The position numbers were made by a program, and so were the translations under genes. Under the pieces are notes generated by a model that saw only the letters and a list, made by a program, of their open reading frames with translations, had not been told where the DNA came from and did not search any database. This document shows, one piece after another, positions 28,001-42,000 of a stretch of 64,000 bases of DNA (its first letter is position 1; each line of letters begins with the position of its first letter). The stretch is from Chimonanthus salicifolius (lineage: Eukaryota > Streptophyta > Magnoliopsida > Laurales > Calycanthaceae): positions 12,462,302 through 12,526,301 of the forward strand of contig CM023539.1 of NCBI GenBank assembly GCA_013350335.1. Direction: 5' to 3'.

Positions 28001-31000
28001 TATTTATGACATTGAGTCAGCTTGTGTCATCTTTAAGGTTGTAATATGTGAATATTGATGTTTATGTTTAAACCTTGAGGTTAGTGCTTGATTGGAGAGT
28101 TGCTTTGGAAAAAAAAACTAGTTCTCCTCACTGGTTTTATTCTGAAGACTAAATATCTCTTTGCTTTTTTATCGATCTACTTTCCAGTGTTGTTAAAATC
28201 GTCCAAGTTGCGAGTCAACTCGTACGAGTTGCCTTGACTCGGATGGTCAATAGAGTCAACTCGCTGGTCAACTGGAAAAATGCCATCAATCGTCTGAGTT
28301 TTTCTAAAATCGCAGATCGTGTGATTCCAAACTCTTCAATCGCACCATCGTGCAATTTTGAAGAAAAAGGAAGAAAAGGGAAAATGAGCAAAACAGGGGA
28401 AAAAAAAAGGGAGGGAAAATCAACAGAATAGGAAGACATGCATGGGAAATCGAAAGTCATCTTTTGATTGCCTGAGAAGATCGAAAGTCTAAAAAGGGCT
28501 AATAAATACATGGTCCTCTTACTTGTGTTTCTTTCAAGCAAACAAAGAAAAACCATTCAAAACCCTTCTTCATCCATCGCTTCTCCTTCAAGCCGTGTCT
28601 GCAAAAGTCCTTCAAACCGTGGTGTCTGCAGAAGTCGTTCAAGCCTTCAACAGTTCGAGAGCTCGAGTTCGAGGTATGCTTCCCTCTTTTCTTCTTTTCC
28701 TCTTCTCCTCTCTGGTTTCGCCTCTGGTTTTTCTCTCCGTCTTCACTTTCCTCTTCTCGGCATTGTCGGTTTCGCATTAGCTCTTTATTTTTTTTTGCAA
28801 ACTTAGATACTATATTGTATCAGATATTTATTTGATTGGGTGTTAGGTGTCGATGTCCTCGTACGAGGACATAGAAGTGCTTCCGTGTGTCTTTTTTTTT
28901 ACCATGTGAGGTTTGTAAAAATATTGACTATAAAATATTTTATTGAAAAATATTTATATTTTATTTAAAATTTTAAATAAATAGAACTGATAGTGCTCAA
29001 GTATTATTGAATATAGAACTGGTAGTATTTTTGTAATGCATATTATTTCTAAAATAGAGATAATGAAAATTCTATATTAATATTTTTTTGTCTTTTTTTT
29101 TTGTGGATGATTATTTACTGTGTATGATAAATGGATGTTTCTTTTTAATTTGTAAAGATTGTTAAAATGGTTCGAGGCAATGGAAATGAGGGACAAGATG
29201 AAGCATGGCAATTTTGCAGTAGATTGGAATCAGGCGACCATGTACATGTACAATGCAACTATTGTTAAAAAAAAAAAAAATGAGTGGTGGTATTTATCGA
29301 ATGAAACACCATCTAGGAAAAACAAAAAAGGACGTAGTGACATGTCCTAAATGTACCAAGTCGGTGACTCAAAACTGCCTTGAATTGATGGGGAACAATT
29401 TGGACACAAAAAGAAGAAAAAGGAATGCACAAATGCAGGTTGGGAGACCTGATTATTATTTTGATGATCAAGACCCAAAAGGGAAGGGACCGATGGAAAA
29501 ATTTATTAATGTAGATGATGATAAGAAACAAGCAACTCTTAATAGAGTTTGGAAAAAAGAAGACAGAATCACAGTTTGCAAAGGTATTGCTCGTTTTTTC
29601 TATGCAAATGCACTCCCCTTCAATTTGGTGAAGAGTCCATTTTTCCAACCCATGTGTGAATTAACTGCAAGATATGGAATTGGGTTGAAAACTCCATCAT
29701 ATCATGAGATGAGAAATACTTTACTCAAAAGTGAAATTGAAGATGTGGAGAAAATGTTGGAAAAGCATAGGAAAGAATGGACCAAAAAAGAGTGCACAAT
29801 AATGATAGATGGTTGGACTGATGGAAAGAATCGGTCCATTACTAATTTTCTTGTAAATAGTCCAATGGGGAGTGTATTTCTGAAAAGTAGTGTTGACACA
29901 TCTTCGATCTACAAAAATGGAGAGAACTTAGCCGACCTTATAGATTCGGTCATAAAAGAGGTAGGTGTGGAGAATGTGGTGCAAATTGCAACTGATAACA
30001 TAGCACCATATGTAAAGGCTGGAAAAATCTTGATGGCGAGAAGGAAAAATTTATTTTGGACTCCATGTGCAGCACATTGCCTTGATCTCATGCTTGAAGA
30101 TATAGGGAAAAGGAAATTGGAGTCATCTACTATTGCTGATGCAAAAGCAATTGCAAAATTCATTTATAACCATGGTGTGTTGCTAAACTTAATAAGAAAA
30201 TTCACGAACAATCGTGAGTTAGTTAGGCCGACAATAACGAGATTTGCAACATGCTACCTTACATTGAAAAGCACACTGAGATGCAGAGTTGGTCTACGAA
30301 AAATGTTTAGTTCAGACGAATGGGATAGAATGCCGCTGTCCAAGATTGAAGAGGGGAAAAAAGTGAATGATCTAATTTTTGATAGTAAGTTTTGGAAACG
30401 TGTTCAATTTTGTACGAAGGTTGGAATGCCAATTCTAAATTGCTTCGGTTAGTTGATGGAGAGGACAAGCCAGCAATGGGATACATATATGAGGGCATGG
30501 ATCAAGCCAAAGAGAAAATTGCAAAGAGATTGAACAAAGATGAAAAGAAATACATGCCACATTGGAAGTTGATAGATGCTTGTTGGAATGATCAACTCCA
30601 TCATCCATTGCATGCCGCTGCATATTATCTGAATCCTTCTTTCACTACAAAGAATCATTTTATCCCGATGCTGAAATTAAAAGAGGGTTGTATATATGTC
30701 TTGATAAGTTGGCTATAGACATAGATGACAGGATTAAAATCGATGAGCAATTGCTTGCATTCAAAACTGAAAGAGGATTCTTTGGGGATAACATGGCCAA
30801 ACTAACAAGGAAAAGAAAACAGCCAGGTATTTAATATTTACTTATTTAGTATCTAAACTTTCAATTTAATTTTTTAATTTATTATCTCATGTTTTATAGC
30901 CATTTGGTGGGAAGATTATAGAGAGGATACTAAAGAATTGCAACGTGTTGTAATAAGGATTTTGAGTTTAACTTGCAACACAACGAGGTGTGAGCGGAAT

Positions 31001-33045
31001 TGGAGTGTGTTTGAACAAGTATGTTTTATTTTTAACTTTAAATAAATTAATGCAATTTCTTAACATATGAATGTTTTATATTTTCTTTTATAGATTCATA
31101 CGAAGAGGAGAAATAGGCTAGAGGCAAAGAGGATGAATGCCCTTGTATATGTAAAATACAATTTACAACTACAAGTGAGACAGACATTAAGGGATTCAAA
31201 GTAAGATTATGATCCTATTTGCTTATCGAATGTAGAATCTGATGATGAATGGATCACGGAAAAGGAAGATCCAGCTCTTCCACAAGACAATTCTTGGTTG
31301 GATGCGGACGAGATGTTTAATGAGGAAGACACTAATCTTAGAAAAGAAACGAGTAGACAGTTTAAAATCTAGAAGACCATTATATTATATTTAAAATTTA
31401 GAAGGCACAATTTATAAAATATTTGAATTTTGTAATTAATAGGGTTTATTCGAGAAAGCAAAAGAGCGTTGAAGGAGAGGAAGGTGTTGAAGGAGAGGAA
31501 TGAAGCGTTGAAAAAATTAGCGATGGGGATGTAGCAGATGGAGGAGACACTTTACCTTCATCTTACTTGGATGTTTTAGATGATATTGATGAGAATGATA
31601 TTCTTTAGAGTTCAGATGTTTTGTAATTTTGGATGATACAATTTTATGAATTATGATGATTTGAATGTAAAAACTTAACTTCTAATACATTTTGATTTAA
31701 GTTTGCATTGGTACATTTTGTCGTATACTCGTATCTTTGCATATTTACTTATATATTAGGAGGAATTGAACAAATCATTTATTATTCTATGTCATTTTAT
31801 ATGTAATTGTAGTATAAATAATAATAATAGCAAAAAAAGTCAAAAATGTTAAAACTCTTACTATTCTACGATTTACGATTTACGATTCACGAGTCAGACC
31901 CCTAAACCGATTCACGATACGATTCGAGTTTGACAACATTGCTACTTTCAACAGATTTTTGAAGGGATCCATCAAGTTACTATTGTGGCAGTTTGACATT
32001 GGTCTTTTATTTACCTATTTGCTTTCTAGTACATTTATTATGGTTTCTGTTTAACAGAACAAATTTTGACTGAAGATTTCGGCTGCTGTGATTCTCATTT
32101 GAAAATCAATAAGTCTACAACCATGGATCAGCTCCAATACCTTCTGGATTTCTCATAATGCTTAGTACTTCTGGTTGTGTCATATCTTTTTGAATAATTA
32201 AATACTCCTCTTTGTGGTAAGCTGAATTGGACCCACCACCTTGAGAGCAGGTCCACTGTGCTAAAGATACTATCTAAATGCTTCCTAGAATATCTGATAG
32301 ATGTAGTAATTTTTTAATTCAAGTGTTTGATCACCAAAAATCTAGTTCTTATCATAGATGTTTCATTATCGACCTAATTGAACAAAGAAGTCATTTCTAT
32401 TAATTTGAGGGATTAAGCACCATGTGATGTCCCTTTCTCAAAACATTTAGGTTGTGCCAAATGAATGCCTGCCCTTCAAAATTGGTGATATGGAGGCATG
32501 ACAAAAAGGATATACAACTGTCTGACCAAAAAGACGATGAACACCCATAAATATATTATATATAATGCAAATTATGGCATTTAATCAATTTTACGTTGAT
32601 ATCAAGACAAATGGGATTTGCATTAAAAAATTATGCAGGGATCAATGTGAAATGCCTGTCAGCCATGAATGTATCAGTGCCTACAATTTCAAGTTCAGGG
32701 AAATACCATCACTTAACTGGGGGTGATCAACCTTAATACCGCCAGCAGCTGAAAGAACTGCCAAAAAAGTGGGGAAATATCAATTCAACAGCTTTGATGG
32801 ATCCAAAAAGAAATAAACATCTTTAAGGAAACAAATGAAACCTCATAAGATAAATACATGAAGAATAATGTATCGTGAGTCTAATTCATATTCTTAATAT
32901 AGAACATAAAAGAAAAAACATTAGTGCAGATAATGCAATTTAGACTATTGAATATGCACATGATGAAGCTGAATGAAAAACGATAATGACGGTAATGCAA
33001 CTATAATGACTAGGTCCATACGGTTTCAAAAGAAAGAAAGAGAAG

Positions 33046-33076
<31 letters not shown>

Positions 33077-36000
33077 TGTATGTATGTGACGTCCCTCGTG
33101 AGGGACAAAAAATTATTTTGCCCAAACTTGAGCCCCACTAACACACTTTTCCCCTCTACCCATCTACATCTCATGAATTGGATCCCAACCCAATTGAACT
33201 CAGTTTCAGTTAATCTCACCGTTGGATTGGAAATTGTTAAAATGCTCACACTTTAATCATGTTTACAGTATCTACGATAATTTACTAGACTAAGAAATAT
33301 TTCAAGAAAAAAGCAAGAATATTTTTTTTGAAAGATAATAAACAAAAATACTCACCACTAGACTACAATAACTTCAATGAATAAAGCTTTACTCAGATTT
33401 CATATTACAATTTCTACGATGGTAATTATCCAAATAGAGGAAACATGCACAAGAAATAGCAACGAAGTATATGCACAATGCCAAGTAAAATGATACATGA
33501 CTAGAGCCTATACTCGTACTCATGCCAATGGCAGTCGATTTGTACACACTCGTACCTACCACTGCAACTTTTCTTTAGAGCATATTCCTCTACATGTATT
33601 CCAATACATCATTTCATCAAATTTCAATTCAATCTCAATGAAGCATTGATTTCTTTTTCACTTGATAAATCAATGTGTTGGTTTTTCAATGATAATATTT
33701 CTCACGTTCACATTTAATATAACATTCTTGGCAATGCAGTAAATATTAGAAGGTAGATGAAGGCACAGAAAAATGGACAGGAAACATGATAGAATCCAGA
33801 CTAATAAAAGATCACTATAATATTTGAAGAATATTTTGAGTATTTCTTTGTATTTTTCAATATTTTTATTTGAATTGTAACCTTGAGCCTATTTCTAAGT
33901 TGATTGCATCATGAAATAATGAGAGGAGTTTCTCTAAAACACAACCTTTGGCTAGGAGGCCAGTTTCTCCTCAAAGTGAAACCAAAGGAGATTGATTTCT
34001 CCGAAGCGAAATTCCTATCCCCCATTTTCCTTATTTTTCCCCATTTTTTATTATTTTCCAATTCGGGTTCCAATCAATTTCGTATCAGAGCTTGTTTTAA
34101 TCCCCACAACAACTCCTCTTCACCTATATCTCCCACAGTGTTCCGATCTCCATTTCCATCTCTTTGCATCCCATTTAAAAATACAAAAGAAAGAAAAAAA
34201 GCCTCAGATCTTGCTGTCGTCATCACTGTCACCATCAACACCCATTTTCGTTCCGCTGTCAAACCCAACAGCCAATCTCAACCCTCCATAACAAATCCAG
34301 CCCACCTCCGTTTCAGATCCAATGGAAACAGAGAGGGAGCTAGTGAGGGAGAGAGAAGAGAGAGAGACCAAAAGAAGAAGAAGCAGCCCGCTGCTGCCAT
34401 GCGCAACTACCACTGCTGCCACTCTGCGTCGTTGCCTTCATTGTGCACCACCACCAGTCCTACCGAAACTGCTGCCAATCCCACCGCCAATCGAGTGCTT
34501 TAAGCTGTCATCCTCGCCCAAATCCACTAGATCCTCCCTGCTAAATGGGCTACCATTAATCCCAGTTAGAAGAAAAAGAAGGAGATAAGCAAAAGCCGTT
34601 GCTGCTACCTTCCGTCACCTGTGCCGCCCATTTCGTTGCCTTTTTCGCCAAATCCTCGCGGCCATTGCCTCCGACTTCCTAAGATTTTCTCTTTCTCATC
34701 TTCTAAGGTCAACACCTCATCACATTATTCTCTTTCTTAAAAAAATAATAAATCCATCTTTTTTCTCCCATTTTCTATTTCAAAGTAACCCGTGTTGTAA
34801 TATTTTGTAGTTTATATTTCTTTCCTTCTTTTTCACCTTGATTAGCTCTTTGAAATCTATATATACATGGGTAATCTTTTTCGTTAGAATAGAATAAAAT
34901 ACATTAGAAGAGAGACATTCCTCTCATCCACTATCTTTTTCTCTTTTCATTAATATTTTCTTTTTCCAATATTATTATTGTACATGGTATCATCCAGAAC
35001 CGATCTCTTCAGTTTCTAAGGAGTAATCATTATTTTCCATGTTTACTATTCCTCCCGTTGGAGTTACTGTTCATCACCTAAACCCACCGACATTTGATCA
35101 TTAGATCTGAGAGGTTTTCTATAGTGGATTTCTTACTCCATCTCTTCTCTGTATTTCATTTCTAGCGACAAGGTCCACTACTGCAATCTTTGCTGCTCTT
35201 AGTTTCGTTCCTGCAGCGACCCATCACTGCACCTTCTTTGCAGTTGGTTACAATCCGTGCCACCCGTTGTCAGATCAGTGTTCCAACTCGGCAATAGTGT
35301 TCGCCCCTTGACCCACTTATCTTCGCCTAAGGTGGACCTAGGGTTTCAGTCCAAGGTGGGGCCCCTTTTTGCTGGTTTTCCATCAACACTTCAGGGACAG
35401 CCAACACCCAAGTTTTTGGGCTTTTTCGCTTTGATCTGCGTCCCATGCTATTCAATCAGTGCTACAACTTGGCAGTCATGTTCACCCCTATCCCACCTAC
35501 CTTTCGCCTACGATTGACCTAGGGTTTCGGTCAAAGGTGGGGCCCACTTTGTTGGTTTTCAAGAACTGCTGCAGAACTTCCTAGAACCCCAGATTTTGGG
35601 AATTTTTTTGCAAAATCTGCTTCTTTTTCACTGTGATTTGCATGTCTTCCATCTCTCTGGAGTCACCCATGGCTGTTCTTCGGATTCCATCGAGGAGCTT
35701 TACCCACATCACTGGTGGGGCCCACTTCTTGCTGTTGTTCTTCCTAGATCTGTTCCTTTGGTACTCGGTAGTGGCTTGTTTTTGCTTGGATCTCATTCTC
35801 CAGCTCTCAGATTGACCTTATTCTTATCTCACTAGTCTTGCCCCACCCTGTCGTCTGCATCTCTTCTGGCTTCCGCTCTCCATCTTGCTTGGTCGGGTCT
35901 ACTTTTGGGGTGTTCTTCTTGCTTGTCTGCCCACAACACAGTTGATTATATTTTGACCTTCTTGTGCTCCTGAATTGATTTATTGTGCCCCTAACATTAT

Positions 36001-39000
36001 CTTCTCTTCCTGATATTGTGGGCTGCTCTGCGTTTGCTTTTTTGAGATCTCATTGGTGTGATCAATCCTAATGGAATCATACAGTCCTCCTCCTGGAGAT
36101 GGTATTATTCAAGTATCACGGAAAGAAATTAATTCCTTACAGCAAGACAAGATATATCTTTAGAGCCTTCAATCCTTTGATCATACCCAAACTTCTATTG
36201 CTCACTCAGGTACTATCTCATCCAGCAGTCCTTAAATTATTAATTTTGGGGCTACCGATCACATGTCAGGTATGTCCCATCTTTTTTCCTCTCTTAACGG
36301 ACATATTTAACTTGCTGATGGGACCCTTACCTCCATCAATGGTAAAAGGACTATTCCTCTCTCTTCTACTCTTGATGTGTTTCCATTCTTCATGTTCCCC
36401 GCTTGTCTAGTAACCTTTTATCTGTTCAGTTCTCTTACTAAGGCCTTTAATTGTTCTATAACCTTTTTTTCCTTCCCATTGTGTTATTCAGGATTAGGTC
36501 AGCAAAAGGACGATTGGAGGTCGTGAAGAAAATGACTTGTACTTCTTTGATCTTCAAATTGGCTCTGAACATGTTGCTTGTTCCACTAGTCATCAGGATA
36601 CTTGGCTTTGGCATTGTCGGCTTGGTCATCCGTCCAATACAGTGTTAAAGATTTGCAACCTTCCTTGAACATTGATAATTTTGTCTGTGAAAGTTGCAGC
36701 ATGAAGCAAACTCGGCCCACACTTTTTCCATATTCTAATCAATCCTCTTCCACTTTTCTTTCCTTAATACATTCTGATGTTTGGGCGTCATATATTGTTT
36801 CTTCAACGGGCTTTCGTATTTCGTTGCATTCATCGATGATTACTCTCACAAGACTTGGGTTTATTTGATCAAACATAAATTTGAGGTCTTTGCTCACTTT
36901 CGTGTTTTTCATAAATGGGTTACTACTCAATTTGATTGTCACCCTAAAATCTTACGAAGTGATAATGGGGGAGAATATATGTCTCGCTCATTTTTGCATT
37001 ATCTTCAAGAATATGGGAATTGAATCTCAAACTTCTTGCCCCCATACACCTCAACAAAACAGAATTGCTGAAAGGAAAAATTGACATCTTTTTGTGGTAG
37101 CCCGATCTTTGTTGTTTGCAATGAATGTCCCTAAGTCATATTGGCCTGAGTCTGTTCTTACTGCTTGTTATTTAATAAACCGTAAGCCCACTAGAGTATT
37201 AAATAATAAAGCACCTATTGATATTCTTTCTACCTATCGATCTGTTTCTATTCTTCCGTTGCGTATTTTTGGATGTATATATTTTGTTTATGATTTTTCT
37301 GCTGATAACCTATCAAAAAAAAAACTGTGAAATGTGTTTTAATGGGCTACTCTTCCACTCAAAAGGGCTATAAATGTTTTGAACCGACATCTGGAAAAGG
37401 ATTTATTTCTATGGATGTAACATTTTTTGAAAATACTCCATACTTTCAACCATCCAATCATAGGTCGTCTTCTTCTACTCTTGTTCTTCCTATTCTTACA
37501 AATAGAATTGACTCTTCTACTAATACTTCTAGCTCTAAGCCTCCCATCGTTTATCACAGGAAGAAAGACAGGTCTCCTACCCAATCCTCCTTGGATTGTC
37601 CAGATCCATCACCTGAGGATTCTGATCTTCCCATCGCTTTGAGGAAAGGTAAAGGTGCATGTACTGAACATCTATTAAATCATTTTGTTTCCTATTATAC
37701 TGTTTCTCTGACACATCGCAGCTTCCTCTCCAAACTAGATGCCCCTTCCATTCCTAAGAGGATTGAATTGTGCTCTTGGAGATCCTTCCTGGAAGGCTGC
37801 TATTGAAGAAGAGCGCTTGAGAAAAATCAAACTTGGGAGATGGTATCTCTACCACAGGAGAAGACTCCGATGCGGTATAAGTGAGTCTTTCCTCTTAAAC
37901 GCAATTCAGATGGATACATTGCTCGATATAAAGCTCATTTAGTAGGCTAAAGGCTTCACTCATACCTATGGAATTGACTATCAACATACTTTCTCTCCCG
38001 TTGCAAAGATCACCTCAATACTGGTGATTATCTCTATTGCTACTACACAGTAGTGGACTCTTCATCAGTTAATAGATCTCAAGAATGCATTTCTCCATAG
38101 TGACCTGAAAGAAGAAGTTTAAATGCTACCACTTCTCGGCTTTATTAGACAGGGGGAGCAAGGGAAGGTATGCATAAACACTATAGTCTCAAGCAATCTC
38201 CTTGGACCGGCTTGATAAATTTAGCACCACTTTGTTGAATTATGGTTTTGCACGATATCAATCAGATCAATTAATTTTTATGTATCGTCTAATGATGTTA
38301 TACTTCTAGTGGTTTATGTGGATGACATAGTCTTAACAGGGAGTCATGAGCCCTTTATAAGTTCTTTGAAAGCCTATCTGCAACAGTCTTTTGATATTAA
38401 GGATCTTGACTTACTTCATTATTTCTTGGGAATTGAAGTTGCTCGATCATCTAACGAGCTTGTACTCTCCCAACGGAAATATGCTTTAGATTTTCTTCAT
38501 GATGCTGGATATTCTGGATGCAAGCCTGCAGATGCCTCACTTAATGTTAATTCAAAACTTTCTGCATCCAATGGGACTCTTCTTGTTGATCCTCGGTTTT
38601 ATCTGCAGTTGGTAAGCAAGCTCATTTATCTTACCATCACTTGACCTGACAAGTGGCCCTCTTTGTGGAGTTGTGGCGGTTAATCCACTATGGCAGCTAG
38701 TCCTCTACGGGCCTAAGGGTAACACTGGCGGGGTCCTTCCCATCCAACGTTGGATTGTTGGCCCCATAAGTAACAGTAGAAACGTGGTTAGAGTTGTGTG
38801 GAGGCCTTCTTCCCCAGAATAGGAAATTGTGTGTTGATTGTTGGTTTGTCTGATAGTTGTGCCGGGTTTGATGCCCCATGTGATGCATGTTTGATTTGAA
38901 ATTCTAAGTTTGTTTTGGGGGTTGATTAAGTTGTCTTTGTTGGACACTAAATGGTAAGACCATTGTCCCGATCCAACAACAGAAGCTAGGATAATGTTGA

Positions 39001-42000
39001 GGATACGCGCACAGATGACGAGCCATCCAACCAAGATAGCGTTGGAAGGGAAGAATTGCAGAGAATAGTCCAGGAAACATTGGATACAAGGCAACAGAAC
39101 AACCAGGAGCAACAGAATGCGTAGAATCCTGGGTCATCCTTTGAGAACAAATCCATGGTAGCCCTGTGTGAATTCAGGCGACAATCTCCACCCACTTACA
39201 AGGGTTGATCCTGACCCTATGGTGGCCGAAGAGTGGTTGGAGGAGATTTTAATGATGTTGGATACCATGGACATCACTAATGATGCGACCTGAGTGCAGT
39301 TGGCTGCTTACCAATTGGCTGAAAAAGCCCGACAGTCGTGGAAAGTGATGAACAGTGCCTGTGTTGGCAATGCCACAACTTGGGAATAATTCAAAGAGAT
39401 GTTCTTGGCACGATATTTCCCAGTAATGATCCGCGAGAAGAAGGTGAACGAGTTCCTAGCCTTGACCCAAGGGAACAGTACGGTGGTCCAAAACTTAGCC
39501 AAGTTTAATGAGCTGGCCAGGTTTGCCCCCAATATAGTAGATGGATGACAAGGCCAAAGCTAGATAGTTTGAGCGGGGCCTCAGTTATCACATTGTGGGC
39601 CAGATGTCAATACTATGACTACCTGCTTTTACAGAGGTAGTGGACAAGGCACTAGAGGCCGAGGCAACAACTAAGAGAGTAAGTGGGGTGAAGGGCTAGG
39701 CTTTTACTGGAAGTGGGCAGAGCCATTTAGACATGAGAGGAAGAAGAAGACGGTCTCGTACCCACCTTGGGGGTCCTCCTCTAGATAGTCCAAACAGTCA
39801 TCAGGGCCCGGAGGTGAGGTAGATCAGCGACAGTCAGATGTCATGTTGTGATCAGATGGGACACACAGTAAGGACATGTACTCAGCAGTCGACTGAGAAG
39901 GCTCGTTACACATGCAAGACAGATAGGGCACTTTGCCAGGACTTGCCCTCAGGTGGGCCCCAGCAGACCCCTAGGGTTGCACCTATGTATGCTCAGCATA
40001 CCCCACAGACTTCGACGGCTCCTAGCAGTTCAGTGCAGAGGCCCAAGCAAAGCAAGGGCAGAGGCATCCAAAGACAGACTGCACAGGGCCGAGTGTATGC
40101 AATCACCCCACAAACAGGTGACACAGTCGAGCCGCCAGTGATGCAAGGTATCCTCCTATTTTATAGTTCATAGGCTCATGTATTATTTGACTCTGGTGCA
40201 TCGCATTCATTCACTGCATTGCGATTTGCATGTTCGTTGGGATTAGAGAGAGAGTCAGTGAGTACCCCATTGCATGTCAGGTCTCTGCTAGGGCAGATGG
40301 CAGTGGTAGACAGAGTATGCCGGTCTTGTGTTTTGACCATAGGCAGTCTACAGTTGATATTTGATCTAGATATGTTTGGATTTGATGTGTATTTGGGCAT
40401 GGACTGGTTGTCAGCCCATAGAGTGGCCATAGATTGCCACCAAAGAAGAGTATCTGGTCGATCCTTGACAGGAGTTGAATTTGTGGGAAAACTGAGTTCA
40501 TCCCTTAGTCCAGCTTCAGATAAGATGTGTAGCAATGCAGCCTTGTATGGCATGGTGGCCAGTATGGGTTGGGAGGATATCGAGAATATGCATGTGGAGA
40601 TGCCTTCGAGTGGTGCGGGAGCTTCCGATGGTATTTCTCAAGAAACTGACAGAGTTTCCCCCGCACTGAAAGATTGAGTTTGTGGATCGGTCTACTTCTC
40701 GACACCTTCTATTGCATTGTATCGGACACTAGTAAAATTGGAGGAAATGGAGATTCAGTTGAGAGATCTTTCAGAGGTTGGGTTTATCTGCCCAAGTACT
40801 TCACCTTGGGGCGCTCTGGCCTTATTTGTGAAAAATAAAGATAGCTCTTTGAGAATGTGTATTGACTACCGACAATTGAACCGGGTCACAATTAAGAATA
40901 AGTATCCCATTACCAAGGATCGAGACCTCTTCGATCAGCTGAGAGGATCTCAATACTTTTCGAAAATAGAGCTCTAATCAGGGTATCATCAGTTGAGGGT
41001 CAGAGAGGGTGATATCCAGAAGACTGCATTTCGCACCCGAATCCTGGCGAGGGCCTTTAAGCCTCCCCCGCTTTGCATCAGTCTATCAAAACAATTACTA
41101 CTATTGACAGATGTAGGCAACCACAAAGAACAACTGAATCTTAAGAACTTTATTAATGTAATTTGAGAACCACCAAAAACTGCATCTTAATATATGAAAC
41201 CCAATAAAATGAAGAAAGAGAAACCTGATATGGCTGGAGTTAGAATCCCATCCCCTATCATCATGCAAGTGCCGACAAGGACAAGGATAAGAAGTGCATT
41301 CTTTCTATATGGACGTTCCTCCAACCATCTCTTAGTTTTGGCAGCAACTGAATTCTCATCAAATGTGTTACGACTGTATGTTGTTAGCTCTTCATCTGTA
41401 CGGTGTTGGTTGGGAATGGTAATTATTTGAGCATGCCGACAAAGTAATGAATAAAGAGCAAATGTTCCACCTGCAGAAAGAAATAAACTTTGTTACTAGG
41501 GAAAAAAAAATTGATGTCACCATCAGAAAAGAAAACTGATGAATTTTAATGGTCTTAATACACCATTTTATTTTTGACATACTCAGAAACCTGAGGAGTA
41601 AAGATATCATTCGATCATCACCAATTGAACAAACAAAATAGCTAGACCACAAAAAAGAAGAAAAAGAAGCACAAACTATGCGCTGTTCAGATCCATAAAT
41701 GCAAGAAAAGTAATTTAAAGAGGGTGCATTACAGAACATTTCATGCTCCTTGGTGTAGGAAACTTCGATCATGTCAGGCTGGTAGAAGTTTTCTTGCCTA
41801 GTTTTCTCACACCCAAAATACATGCATAAAAAATTCAGCTAGACAAGTATTCCACACTCTACATTTCTGCATACCCTTACATGAGGCAAGCCACGTTTTC
41901 TTCTTTTATCAAGAAAAAGTGATCCACTACAACCTTGCCTCACCAAACAGTGGGGAGCCTGCACTGTGAGGCCCAAACAGATGCAAACCAATCTGCAGGG

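Larger units (their letters stand above)
34793..38644 (+). mobile_element. Ty1/copia, 5' LTR to RT, 3' part missing
   Basis: A probable LTR at 34793-34984 (TGTTGTAATATTTTG ... TTGTACA) is followed by the primer-binding site TGGTATCATCC at 34985. After a 1.1 kb leader come gag start (ATG at 36070, [14 protein letters not shown]), a ruined protease-integrase region, and RT. The copy ends in the RT at [11 protein letters not shown], 38644, and abuts an unrelated gypsy piece. No 3' LTR remains. Confidence 0.8.
38645..41060 (+). mobile_element. Ty3/gypsy fragment: gag, protease, RT start
   Basis: Coding order gag (about 39190-39700), knuckle (near 39840), protease (40180-40480), RT (40717-41040) is that of plant Ty3/gypsy. 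No LTR is seen at either side; the left edge abuts the copia RT and the right edge returns to KUP intron. Stops and shifts make it inert. Confidence 0.85.

Noticed and set aside
33904..34503. A 199-codon plus-strand open frame
   Set aside because: Composition is low complexity (Ser, Pro, Thr, Lys, Glu runs) and other frames of the same stretch are equally open; no domain or conserved motif is visible.
39838..40173. A stand-alone zinc-finger gene
   Set aside because: It lies exactly where the gypsy gag knuckle should be and continues into the protease.
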